From Desulfobacterales bacterium (lineage in GTDB: Bacteria > Desulfobacterota > Desulfobacteria > Desulfobacterales > JARGFK01): DNA of 39,253 nucleotides. Below, in pieces: positions 9,848-17,961 of this stretch. The first letter of the stretch is position 1, and each line of letters begins with the position of its first letter. The position numbers were made by a program, and so were the translations under genes. Under the pieces are notes generated by a model that saw nothing but the letters and a program-made list of their open reading frames with translations, was not told the origin of the DNA and ran no database searches. The stretch covers positions 1 through 39,253 of the forward strand of contig JARGFK010000037.1 of NCBI GenBank assembly GCA_029211065.1. Direction: 5' to 3'.

Positions 9848-10666
9848 ATGAAAAATGACTATTACGTTTACATGTACATTGATCCAAGGAACAATGAGGA
9901 GTTTTATTACGGCAAAGGCAGAGGCAAAAGGAAATTCATCCATCTGAAAGGGACCGCTGATTCTGACAAGACTCAAAGAATCGCAGAAATCAGAAAGGCA
10001 GGGTCAGACCCCATAATAAAGGTTATCGCGGCGGGACTGACTGAAGATGAAGCGCACTTGATAGAAACCACACTGCTCTGGAAACTAGGCCGATTTACAG
10101 ACAATATTGCGTCAGGGAATATGTCCAAAAAATTTAGGCGTAAGGACACGCTTCACATCGATATGCCAGGCTTTGATTTCAACAATGAAATTTACCGTGC
10201 CAATGTAGGTGAGCAAAAGCTTAAAAGCAAAATAGGTCGCAAATGGGAGGATTGCATAAAATACGGATTCCTCTGCGCTGGCGGGGGCAATAAATGGATA
10301 GATTTAATTAAAAGCTTAAATGTGGGTGACATTCTAGTCGTGTATCTTACAGGAAAAGGTTTCGTAGGAATAGGAAGAGTTAAGGCCAAGGCCGTTCCCG
10401 CAATAGATTTCAAGGTAAAGGAAAAACCCATCCTCAACATTAACACGCTCGGAAAATATGACGGCAACAAAAACAATCTGAACAATTGCCAATACATGGC
10501 AAAGATTAAATGGATTAAAACATTAGACAGGGATGCCGCTGTCAAGGCTTCAGGAAAAGGGTTCAACCTCAGGGGAGCATTAGTTTCCATATCCAAAAAT
10601 TCGAAGATGATCCAGTTCATAAACAGAGAGTTAGGGACTGACCTCAACAAGTTAGCGAAGAAGTAA
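9848..10666 (+). CDS. LEM-3-like GIY-YIG nuclease fused to an EVE/PUA-like domain
   Basis: This 272-residue protein starts at ATG 9848, 7 nt after AAGGAG. Residues 5-95 form a GIY-YIG nuclease domain of the LEM-3-like type: YVYMYID (first tyrosine motif), FYYGKGRG (second), and the metal-binding glutamate E73 in LIETTL. Residues 130-250 (W133, AGGGNKW, then GDILVVY and GFVGIGRV) resemble the EVE/PUA-like fold found in readers of modified bases. Nuclease-plus-reader architectures are typical of modification-dependent restriction enzymes, so defence is the best guess, but this is inference. The gene sits between an intron and a transposase remnant in AT-rich DNA and has no partner methylase here. 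The domain calls come from motifs alone. Confidence 0.7.
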   Translation: MKNDYYVYMYIDPRNNEEFYYGKGRGKRKFIHLKGTADSDKTQRIAEIRKAGSDPIIKVIAAGLTEDEAHLIETTLLWKLGRFTDNIASGNMSKKFRRKDTLHIDMPGFDFNNEIYRANVGEQKLKSKIGRKWEDCIKYGFLCAGGGNKWIDLIKSLNVGDILVVYLTGKGFVGIGRVKAKAVPAIDFKVKEKPILNINTLGKYDGNKNNLNNCQYMAKIKWIKTLDRDAAVKASGKGFNLRGALVSISKNSKMIQFINRELGTDLNKLAKK

Positions 10667-10710
10667 GACAAACGATAATGAAATAATTAGCGGCTATAAA
10701 AAAGGATATT

Positions 10711-10850
10711 ATGTCCAGGCCATTACGAATAGCATATCCGGGGGCATGGTACCATGTAATGAACCGGGGTCAACGGTAGGAAATATTCACCAGTCCGCAG
10801 GACTATCAGCTTTTTACTGAAGTGCTTAAAAAGACATCGAAAACTCTCTG
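10711..10850 (+). pseudogene. Remnant of REP-associated Y1 transposase (TnpA-REP/RAYT)
   Basis: Translation from ATG 10711 (AAAGGA upstream) gives MSRPLRIAYPGAWYHVMNRG, the classic N-terminus of REP-associated tyrosine transposases. TAG follows at 10777-10779, then in frame EIFTSPQDYQLFTEVLKK. The similarity is lost before the HUH and catalytic tyrosine motifs. It is therefore a broken, 3'-deleted copy. The rest of 10667-10905 shows no other gene. Confidence 0.8.
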
Positions 10851-10905
10851 CCTAAGATTGCGCGCGCTGTATTTCTACCCGACTGGGAAAAGAGACCAGA
10901 AATCA

Positions 10906-11325
10906 TTAATTTCGTGAATTTGTGAGGATATTATTGAGCTTCAGGTCGGTAATCCTACTAAAATGACGAAGGTTTCCGGTTATAAGCTCCAAATTATGGC
11001 CTATGGCTGTGGCAGCAATCTGAATATCCGCATCGGGAAGGATTGTTCCAATCTCTTCAAGATGCGCTCGGATTTTGCCAAAAACTTTCGCAATGCTTAT
11101 GTCGTAAGGTAAAACGGTGACAGCGGGGAGAACCCGTTGTTCTATATTGGTTAAGTGTCGCTCACGGTCTTGGGAGCGGTAGGCGCCTTTGTACAATTCG
11201 CCTATGACAACGGCACTAGTAAATTGCTCTTCACGAGCAACTTTCATGATCCATTTCACATAGGCTCTTGCGGGGTGTGGGCGCAGGAGTTCTGAAATTG
11301 CATCGGTATCAAAGAGAAAAGCCAT
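10906..11325 (-). CDS. vapC: PIN-domain ribonuclease toxin, VapC family
   Basis: This is a 139-residue PIN domain. The acidic metal-binding residues are visible: FDTD near the N-terminus, E in VIGELYKGA, and the pair in LPDADIQIAATA. VapC toxins are Mg-dependent RNases that cleave tRNA or rRNA when not bound by their antitoxin. The start chosen is ATG 11325. A TTG at 11331 would overlap the antitoxin stop by 4 nt (TTGA); both are compatible with translational coupling. It lies directly downstream of the Phd-type antitoxin gene on the same strand. Confidence 0.88.
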   Translation of the reverse strand: MAFLFDTDAISELLRPHPARAYVKWIMKVAREEQFTSAVVIGELYKGAYRSQDRERHLTNIEQRVLPAVTVLPYDISIAKVFGKIRAHLEEIGTILPDADIQIAATAIGHNLELITGNLRHFSRITDLKLNNILTNSRN

Positions 11326-11327
11326 TT

Positions 11328-11609
11328 TCAATGTTCCAGGTCTGGGATATTTCGCTGTCCCTGCCGAGGAGATGCGCTCAAAATTGAAGCCAGTTCTTCG
11401 CTATTTTCCCAGCCACCCGCAATACTGGCAAGCCCACTCTCTGGCCCTGCTTTTCTCAAACGCTCAAGGTGTTCGAGGTCACTGGGGCTAACAAGTGCGG
11501 CGACAGGTTTGCCATGCCTGGTGATGAGCACGGCAGAACCCGCTTCTGCTGAACGGATGCATTCTGAAAAGGTGGCTTTTGCTTCAGCCACGGATATGTT
11601 TTTTTCCAT
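11328..11609 (-). CDS. Phd/YefM-type antitoxin
   Basis: This is a 93-residue protein. The N-terminal Phd/YefM DNA-binding fold is shown by ISVAEAKATFSECI and VLITRHGKPVAALVS. The C-terminal tail (after about residue 60) should bind and neutralise the toxin. ATG 11609 is chosen because GGAGG (11616-11620) lies 6 nt upstream; the TTG at 11615 has no spacing from that site. The stop overlaps the toxin start region, giving the usual antitoxin-first operon. The pair probably represses its own promoter through the repeats just upstream. Confidence 0.88.
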   Translation of the reverse strand: MEKNISVAEAKATFSECIRSAEAGSAVLITRHGKPVAALVSPSDLEHLERLRKAGPESGLASIAGGWENSEELASILSASPRQGQRNIPDLEH

Positions 11610-11626
11610 TATCAACCTCCATTTTT

Positions 11627-11658
11627 GACTATTATGACTATTATGACCAAAATGTCAA
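11627..11658 (-). promoter_or_regulatory. Promoter and candidate operator of the toxin-antitoxin operon
   Basis: On the minus strand TTGACA (11658-11653) is followed after 16 nt by CATAAT (11636-11631). A direct repeat GACTATTAT GACTATTAT GAC (plus strand 11627-11647) covers the -10 box. Repeats overlapping the promoter are common operators for Phd-type autorepression. Inferred from sequence only. Confidence 0.55.
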
Positions 11659-11766
11659 GGTTTTGGAAGCGTTGATCCGAAAATTTAAAATTTCATGATT
11701 AAAACAATTTAAAGGGAAAGTCGAACTGAACATTGACTTGAATGCAATCAGAGGGCGGCAAAACCG

Positions 11767-11817
11767 GTATTAGTCGATACCTCAGTATGGGCTGAGTTTT
11801 TCAGAGGGGGGAGCAGG
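11767..11817 (+). pseudogene. N-terminal fragment of a second PIN-domain (VapC-like) toxin
   Basis: Reading from 11767 gives VLVDTSVWAEFFRGGSR, the diagnostic first strand and helix of VapC-type PIN domains (V-D-T-S-V-W). The similarity stops where the convergent hydrolase gene ends at 11819. No start codon or remaining domain is present, so it is a relic of a rearranged toxin-antitoxin locus. Confidence 0.6.
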
Positions 11818-11818
11818 A

Positions 11819-12679
11819 TTACTCCGATTTTCCCACCAGCGGTCCGTAATGCCCGGGCTGCCGGTCTTTGATGAGATCATTGAGGGGGTTAATGGACTTG
11901 TCCCTGGTTTGAGCAGGGCTGATGGCGACCGCTAAAATCTCATCGCCTTCGGGTCCGGCCGTTTTCAATTCCCGGCCGTTGTAGCCGAAGATTGCGGATT
12001 TTCCGGTAAACACCAGTTCTTCACCGTTTCTTTTTTCCCGGCCGCCCCGGTTGGAGACCGCAATATATACCTTGTTTTCAACGGCACGGGCCGCCATCAC
12101 CGGATGCCAGGTGTCCGTAACCAGGTTCGACGGGCACACGATCACATCAGCCCCCTGCAGCGTTAAAATGCGGGCCGCTTCCGGAAAGCGAAAATCATAG
12201 CAGATCATCGCACCCAGGCCCAGATCCCGGGTGTTGTCTGCGATGACAAAGAACCCCCGGTCGCCGGGGTCAAAACAGAATTTTTCCTTATAAAACAGGT
12301 GTATTTTCCGATAAACCCGGACAGGCGCCTGCGGTCGGGCAATCAAAGCGGCGTTGAACAGTTTGTCTCCATCGCATTCAGCAAACCCGGCCACAACAAT
12401 GGCGTTGTGTCTTTGGGCCATTTCCTGAAAAAACCGGGCGGTGGGGCCATCCGCCGGTTCAGCCGCTTTCGCCGTTTCTTCTCTGGAAAGAAAGAAATAG
12501 CCGGTGGTGCAGAGCTCCGGCAGAACAATAATGTCCGCGTCCAGGCCCTCGGTCAGGCGCTCGATGCGGTCGAAATTTTTTTGCTTCCGATTGAACTCAG
12601 GGCTGAACTGGACGACCGCTAAATTAAGTTGTTTTTCTTTATCATTGTCCATGGACGCCGAATAATTTTCTAATGCCAT
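11819..12679 (-). CDS. Carbon-nitrogen hydrolase (nitrilase superfamily)
   Basis: This 286-residue protein carries the complete nitrilase-superfamily triad: E55 in LPELCTTGYF, K125 in YRKIHLF and C160 in MICYDFRFPE. The family hydrolyses C-N bonds of amides, carbamoyl groups or nitriles; the substrate cannot be told, but the LPELC and HLF context resembles omega-amidase/carbamoylputrescine-type members. It is predicted cytosolic, with no signal peptide. The start is uncertain, either ATG 12679 or MDNDKEK at 12652; neither has a clear ribosome site. A strong terminator separates it from the upstream aconitase gene, so it is probably transcribed on its own. Confidence 0.85.
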   Translation of the reverse strand: MALENYSASMDNDKEKQLNLAVVQFSPEFNRKQKNFDRIERLTEGLDADIIVLPELCTTGYFFLSREETAKAAEPADGPTARFFQEMAQRHNAIVVAGFAECDGDKLFNAALIARPQAPVRVYRKIHLFYKEKFCFDPGDRGFFVIADNTRDLGLGAMICYDFRFPEAARILTLQGADVIVCPSNLVTDTWHPVMAARAVENKVYIAVSNRGGREKRNGEELVFTGKSAIFGYNGRELKTAGPEGDEILAVAISPAQTRDKSINPLNDLIKDRQPGHYGPLVGKSE

Positions 12680-12691
12680 AAGGCGAATGTT

Positions 12692-12723
12692 TTATCAGAA
12701 CCGGTATCTCCCGGTTCTGATAA
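12692..12723 (-). terminator. Strong hairpin terminator downstream of aconitase
   Basis: There is a perfect 13-bp inverted repeat, TTATCAGAACCGG / CCGGTTCTGATAA, with a 6-nt loop (12705-12710). It lies after the aconitase stop on the minus strand and just before the hydrolase gene. The T/A ends give a short U-rich tail on either strand. Confidence 0.75.
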
Positions 12724-12733
12724 ATGAATTTAC

Positions 12734-12763
12734 CCCTCTGTGCCCTCTGGGCCTCTGTGGTGA
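12734..12763. repeat. CACAGAGG-type short periodic repeat
   Basis: On the minus strand the sequence reads CACAGAGG, CCCAGAGG, CACAGAGG at a spacing of about 9-10 nt, abutting the aconitase stop codon. It resembles the dispersed CACAGAG-type repeats seen between genes in many bacterial genomes. I know of no assigned function. Confidence 0.45.
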
Positions 12764-12764
12764 A

Positions 12765-15518
12765 TCATTTTGATCTTGTCTTATTCTCCCTCATCAACTT
12801 CCGCAACACATACGGCAGAATCCCGCCGTTCAGAAAATATTCGATGTCCACTTCCGTGTCCAGCCTGGCAATGACATCGAATTGAACTTCACTGCCGTCC
12901 GCCTTTACCTGCAGCTTCTTGCGGGGGGTCATGTTGTCGACCCCGCTGATAAAAAACGTTTCAGATCCCTCCAATCCCAGCTTTTCCCAGCTTTGGCCCG
13001 GTTTGAACTGCAGCGGCAGGAGCCCCATGCCCAATAGATTGCTGCGGTGAATCCGCTCGAAAGATTCGGCGATAACCGCCTTTATTCCCAGCAAATTGGG
13101 GCCCTTGGCTGCCCAGTCCCTGGAAGAACCGCCGCCGTATTCCCGGCCGCCCAGGACCACCAGCGGAACCGCCTCCTTTGCATATTTCACGGCGGCCTCA
13201 TACACAAACATCTCTTTTTTTTCGGGAAACTTAAGGGTGTACCCGCCTTCTTTGGGATCCACCATTTTGTTTTTGATCCGGATGTTGGCAAAGGTGCCCC
13301 GCATCATGACTTCATGATTTCCCCGGCGTGAGCCGTATGAATTAAAATCTGCCGGTGCAACCTTTTTTTCCTTAAGATGCCGGCCGGCCGGATACTTTTC
13401 GGAAAACGCTCCGGCCGGGGAGATGTGATCCGTGGTGATCGAATTTCCCAGCAGCAGCAGTGCCCGGGCGTTGCTGACGTCGGCGGCCGGCGACGGTTCC
13501 AGGCGGATGCCGTCAAAAAACGGCGGCTTTTTGATGTAGGTCGATGCCGGGTCCCAGTGAAAGGTGGTGCTCTCTTTGACCGGCAGCTTGTGCCAGAGCG
13601 CGTCCCCGTCAAATATCCGTCCGTATTCAAGGCTGAAAAACTCCCGGCGGACGTGCTTTCGGATCAGCTTTTTGATTTCTTCGGATTTGGGCCAGAGTTC
13701 CGCCAGACAAACCGGGTTGCCGTTGGGATCCAGGGCAACCGGCTCTGTGGTCATATCCACATCGATTCTGCCGGCCAAGGCAAAAGCCACTACCAGCATC
13801 GGGGATGCCAGGAAATTGGCCTTGACGCTCTGGTGAATGCGGGCCTCAAAATTACGGTTTCCGGAAAGTATGGCCGCCACCGTCAGATCGTTCTCCTTAA
13901 CGACCCGTTCAATTTCCTGATGCAGGGGACCGCTGTTGCCGATACAGGTGGTGCAGCCGAACCCGGCCACGTGGAAACCCAGCGCTTCCAGATACGGCAT
14001 CAACCCGGCATCGGTCAGGTACCGGATCACAACCTTTGAACCCGGAGCCAGGGACGTTTTTACGCAGGGGGGCACCCGCAGCCCTTTTTCAACGGCATTT
14101 TTGGCAATCAGGCCGGCCCCGATCATGACATGAGGATTCGACGTGTTGGTGCAGGAGGTAATGGCCGCAATGACGATGCTGCCGTCCCCGATCTTTTCTT
14201 CATTGCCGCTGATATTGACTTCATAGAGTCGCGGGTTGATCGGCTTACAGGTTTTGGCCCGAACGGTCTGGCAGCCGGACTCGTCAATGAAGGTGGAAAG
14301 CTGCCCCGCACTGGTATCGCGCTCATATTCGCACCCCAGCACATTGGCAAAGCTTCCCTTTAAATCTTTCAAAATAATCCGGTCCTGGGGCCGGGAGGGG
14401 CCGGCCACGCAAGGCTCGACCGTTCCGAGATCGAGTTCCAGCACCTGCGTATATTCAGGCTCGATTTTATCGCTGTAGAAAAGCCCCTGGGCTTTTAAAC
14501 ACCTGGCCGCAACGGTTGCCTGTTTTTCACGATTGGTGAGTTTCAGATATTCAATGGTTTTGGCATCCACCGGAAAAAATCCCAGGGTGGCGCCGTATTC
14601 CGGCGTCATGTTGGCCACTGTGGCCCGGTCCGGAACGGTCAGGTTTTTGATGCCCGGCCCGAAATACTCCACGTATTTTTCAACCACCTTGTGCTTTCGC
14701 AGCATATGGGTGACCGTCAGGACCAGATCGGTGGCCGTGACCCCCTCTTTTAAACTGCCCGTGAGCCGGACGCCGATGACCTCGGGAATCGCCATATAAT
14801 AGGGCTGCCCCAGCATCACCGCTTCGGCCTCGATGCCGCCGACGCCCACACCGATGACGCCGATTCCGTTTATCATCGGCGTATGGGAATCGGTACAAAT
14901 CATCGTATCCGGATAGAGCAGCGTTTTTCGGCTAACCGTCTCGCTGATGACCACCCGCCCCAGATATTCTAAATTCACCTGGTGGCAGATGCCCGCTTTG
15001 GGGGGTACGACCTTGAAATTGTCAAAACTTTTCTGGGCCCATTTCAGGAGGGCGTAGCGTTCGCCGTTGCGCTGGTATTCTCTTTCCACATTTTTGTCCA
15101 AGGCATCGGCGGTGCCGAAGTGATCGACCTGAATGGAGTGGTCCACGATGAACTCAACCGGGATGAGCGGGTTGACGATTTTGGGATCGCCGCCCAGCGC
15201 TTTAACGGCATCCCGCATGGCCGCCAGATCCACAATCGCCGGGGCGCCGGTATAATCGTGCATCATCACCCGGGCCGGATGAAAAGGGATCTCCACCGGT
15301 TCGCTGTACGTCTTTTGCCAGCGGGCAATGTTGACCAGATCCTCCTCCTTGACGATCCGGCCGTCCAGCTTTCGCAACAGGTTTTCAACCAGGATTTTAA
15401 TGGTAAACGGCAGCCGGTTCACATCGGCAATCCCTTTTTTATGCAATGCCTTTATGTCGTATAAATGGTAATTTTTGGATTTTAACGTTATCCGCTTCAC
15501 AAAGTCCCGTGACTTCAT
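12765..15518 (-). CDS. acnA: Aconitate hydratase, AcnA/IRP1 type
   Basis: This is a 917-residue full-length aconitase A that isomerises citrate to isocitrate in the TCA cycle. The 4Fe-4S ligands are visible in AITSCTNTSNP and GFGCTTCIGNSG, with substrate-loop signatures HDYTGAPAIVDL and DSHTPMINGIGVIGVGVGG. The C-terminal swivel domain carries GGREYGGGSSRDWAAKG. ATG 15518 is preceded by AAAGGGGGCAGG, a good ribosome site. It lies 28 nt after the protoporphyrinogen oxidase gene on the same strand and could be read with the heme genes. The AcnA type, rather than AcnB, is clear from domain order. Confidence 0.97.
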   Translation of the reverse strand: MKSRDFVKRITLKSKNYHLYDIKALHKKGIADVNRLPFTIKILVENLLRKLDGRIVKEEDLVNIARWQKTYSEPVEIPFHPARVMMHDYTGAPAIVDLAAMRDAVKALGGDPKIVNPLIPVEFIVDHSIQVDHFGTADALDKNVEREYQRNGERYALLKWAQKSFDNFKVVPPKAGICHQVNLEYLGRVVISETVSRKTLLYPDTMICTDSHTPMINGIGVIGVGVGGIEAEAVMLGQPYYMAIPEVIGVRLTGSLKEGVTATDLVLTVTHMLRKHKVVEKYVEYFGPGIKNLTVPDRATVANMTPEYGATLGFFPVDAKTIEYLKLTNREKQATVAARCLKAQGLFYSDKIEPEYTQVLELDLGTVEPCVAGPSRPQDRIILKDLKGSFANVLGCEYERDTSAGQLSTFIDESGCQTVRAKTCKPINPRLYEVNISGNEEKIGDGSIVIAAITSCTNTSNPHVMIGAGLIAKNAVEKGLRVPPCVKTSLAPGSKVVIRYLTDAGLMPYLEALGFHVAGFGCTTCIGNSGPLHQEIERVVKENDLTVAAILSGNRNFEARIHQSVKANFLASPMLVVAFALAGRIDVDMTTEPVALDPNGNPVCLAELWPKSEEIKKLIRKHVRREFFSLEYGRIFDGDALWHKLPVKESTTFHWDPASTYIKKPPFFDGIRLEPSPAADVSNARALLLLGNSITTDHISPAGAFSEKYPAGRHLKEKKVAPADFNSYGSRRGNHEVMMRGTFANIRIKNKMVDPKEGGYTLKFPEKKEMFVYEAAVKYAKEAVPLVVLGGREYGGGSSRDWAAKGPNLLGIKAVIAESFERIHRSNLLGMGLLPLQFKPGQSWEKLGLEGSETFFISGVDNMTPRKKLQVKADGSEVQFDVIARLDTEVDIEYFLNGGILPYVLRKLMRENKTRSK

Positions 15519-15546
15519 CCTGCCCCCTTTCGTTTGGCTGAACGCT

Positions 15547-16968
15547 TTAACCGATACCCTTTTCTATGTGCCTGAATGATGCAAGATTCAGGATATATTC
15601 CTTTACCTTCAAATATGTGATTTCAGAATTTTTGATGCAGTCCCCCACTGAAATGCCGCCGCGGTAGTTTCCGCTTAAAAATATACCGGGATTATCCCCT
15701 TCAAATGTTCTAAAGTATCTTTCATGTTCCACATACCCGATTTTATATTGGGGAATCGCCCGCGACCACATTTTTTCCTTTATAAATACCGGATCTTCTT
15801 TGATTCCCATGATATCATGAAACTCAGCCATAACAGCTTTATTCAACAACTCAGGTTCGTTCTCAAACAGTTCCGGGGATCTGGCGCCGCCGACAAACAG
15901 CGTAAATGCCGCCAGGTCATCCCGGCTTCTATCCGGAAATAGGGTTGAGCTCCAAATCGCGCCCAGGAAAGTTTTCTTTTCTTTTTCCGGAATTAAGAAC
16001 CCGAAGCCGTCCAACGGCTGCCGGATGGCCGCCTTACGATAGCCCAGATATAAAACCTTGACCGGCGGATAATAGATATCCTTTAAATGCACGGACAGCT
16101 GCGGGTCCATCTCGGCAAAAACAGTCGCCGCGCTATGGGCAGGAATCGCCGAAAGAATGATGTCGGTTTCATCTTCCGCGGTTTTCCCATTCCGGCTGGA
16201 TATGACCGTTAACCTGCCTTGATGCCTCATGACCTTCTCGACATGGCAGTCATACTGCAGACGGATTCCGGGTCTGGCCGCAATGGCCTTGGGAAATACC
16301 TGCATGCCGCTTCTAAAGGAAAATATCCGGGCGCTTTGCTTGGACGTTTCGGACCGCGCTTTTCTTTCCTTGGCGCCTTTTATAAATCCTTTAATCAACC
16401 CGCCGTACACTTCTTCCAGGCGATACAATTTCGGAAACGCCGATTTCACGCTCAATTCATCCGGATTCCCGGCAAAAACACCTGCCACAAAAGGATTGAC
16501 CGCATAATCCAGAAACTCCCGCCCCAGCCGCCTTTCAACAAATTGAGAGATGCTCTGGTAGTAACCGTCCGGCGACGGTCCGATGAAAGGTTCGGCCAGG
16601 AGCCGCAGTTTTGCTTTTAGAGAAAACAGATCCGTCTGAATAAATGCCAGCGGGGTTGTCGGCAACGCATGGAGGCGCCCGTTTTTCAGAATATAGCGTT
16701 TGTTGCCGATTTCATTGGCGTAGACCATTTCATCGCCCAGGCCCAGTTCCGTCACCATTTGGGTGATGAGGGGCGTTGTGTCCAGTCCGCTGTTGGGGCC
16801 GTAATCGATCAGGAACCCATCCCCGCGCCGGGTCATCATGGAGCCGCCCGGTTCATGATCGGATTCTAACACAGTGATATCCCAGCCGTCCCTTTGCAGC
16901 CAGTATGCCGCTGATAGTCCGGATATGCCGGCGCCCAGAATCGTGATCTTGATATGGCTTTTATTCAT
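15547..16968 (-). CDS. hemY: Protoporphyrinogen oxidase, FAD-dependent HemY type
   Basis: The 473-residue flavoprotein opens with a dinucleotide-binding motif (ILGAGISGLSAAY, E at the end of the second strand in LESDHEPGG) and ends with the flavin-contacting GNYRGGISVGDCI segment. These are typical of oxygen-type protoporphyrinogen oxidases (also named hemG in some databases). It oxidises protoporphyrinogen IX, or coproporphyrinogen in some relatives, using FAD. It starts 11 nt after the hemH stop; the ribosome site is weak. Its position at the end of hemE-hemN-hemH supports the assignment. The electron acceptor in an anaerobe is unknown. Confidence 0.93.
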   Translation of the reverse strand: MNKSHIKITILGAGISGLSAAYWLQRDGWDITVLESDHEPGGSMMTRRGDGFLIDYGPNSGLDTTPLITQMVTELGLGDEMVYANEIGNKRYILKNGRLHALPTTPLAFIQTDLFSLKAKLRLLAEPFIGPSPDGYYQSISQFVERRLGREFLDYAVNPFVAGVFAGNPDELSVKSAFPKLYRLEEVYGGLIKGFIKGAKERKARSETSKQSARIFSFRSGMQVFPKAIAARPGIRLQYDCHVEKVMRHQGRLTVISSRNGKTAEDETDIILSAIPAHSAATVFAEMDPQLSVHLKDIYYPPVKVLYLGYRKAAIRQPLDGFGFLIPEKEKKTFLGAIWSSTLFPDRSRDDLAAFTLFVGGARSPELFENEPELLNKAVMAEFHDIMGIKEDPVFIKEKMWSRAIPQYKIGYVEHERYFRTFEGDNPGIFLSGNYRGGISVGDCIKNSEITYLKVKEYILNLASFRHIEKGIG

Positions 16969-16979
16969 TCGTCATGTTT

Positions 16980-17948
16980 TTATGTGACTGCAGGGTTTAG
17001 GGCCTGCAACGTTATATCTTTCAGCGCCGAGATAAACAGATCCGAATCGTTTAACCCTTTCATGACCACATAGTTTTCAATGCCGGCGTTGACGGCAACG
17101 TCTCTGTATTCGATCTCCAGCTCAAACAGGGTTTCGATATGGTCGCTGACAAAGCTGACGGGAACCACCAATATCTGTTTGTTATGTTCCGCCGCCAGGG
17201 CTGTCAGGGTCTCATGGGTTGACGGCGTAAGCCATTGCAGCGGTCCGACCTTGCTTTGAAAACAGAGGTGATGGGGACGGTCAAAATTACGTTTCAGCAT
17301 GACCCTTTCGATGGTTTTCATGATTTGGCTGCTGTATGGATCGCCCTGGTCCACCAGCCGCTGCGGCGTGCCGTGGGCGCTGAAAACGATTTGGATATCA
17401 TCTCTGGCAGGCTCCGGAAAACGTAAAATGGTTTCATCTATTCTTTGATTGATCGCCGCAATATATTTTTCATTGTCGCAATAATGATCAACATAGACCA
17501 GCCGGGCGGCAGGTCCGCCATAAGACCGTTGCCATTCCCTGAAAGAGGAGCCGGTGGTCGTTATCGAATAATGCGGATAAAGGGGCAGTAAAACAATTTT
17601 TTCGAAACCTGTTTCTGAAAGCCCGGCCGCAACATCTGTGATCGCGGGTTGCCAGTAGCGCATCCCGACATGAACTTCGAAGTCCCGGGAGTCCTTATTA
17701 AGCGCGCGCTCAAGTTTCTTCCGTTGGACAGCGGTCCACTCGTTGAGGGGTGACTTGCCCCCGATTTTTTTGTATCTTTCCGTGACCTTGGGAGCACGCG
17801 CCTTTGCGATCAGCTTTGCAAAAAGCTTTTGCCCGAAGGGTATCTTGAAAATATCGTGGTCACTGAACAAATTCCTTAAAAAGGGCTCAACCGCACCCAG
17901 TGAATCCGGCCCCCCAAGGTTCAGCAAAACAACAGCGTAGCGTGACAT
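16980..17948 (-). CDS. hemH: Ferrochelatase
   Basis: This 322-residue protein has the class I ferrochelatase layout: VVLLNLGGPDS at the N-terminus, LLPLYPHYS in the middle, SAHGTPQRLV with catalytic H192, and VSFVSDHIETLFE near the end. It inserts Fe(II) into protoporphyrin IX (or coproporphyrin III in the alternative pathway). ATG 17948 follows AAGGG by 7 nt and lies 13 nt after hemN, so the genes are one transcript. No [2Fe-2S] C-terminal cysteine cluster is visible. Confidence 0.96.
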   Translation of the reverse strand: MSRYAVVLLNLGGPDSLGAVEPFLRNLFSDHDIFKIPFGQKLFAKLIAKARAPKVTERYKKIGGKSPLNEWTAVQRKKLERALNKDSRDFEVHVGMRYWQPAITDVAAGLSETGFEKIVLLPLYPHYSITTTGSSFREWQRSYGGPAARLVYVDHYCDNEKYIAAINQRIDETILRFPEPARDDIQIVFSAHGTPQRLVDQGDPYSSQIMKTIERVMLKRNFDRPHHLCFQSKVGPLQWLTPSTHETLTALAAEHNKQILVVPVSFVSDHIETLFELEIEYRDVAVNAGIENYVVMKGLNDSDLFISALKDITLQALNPAVT

Positions 17949-17961
17949 CTAATCCCTTCGG

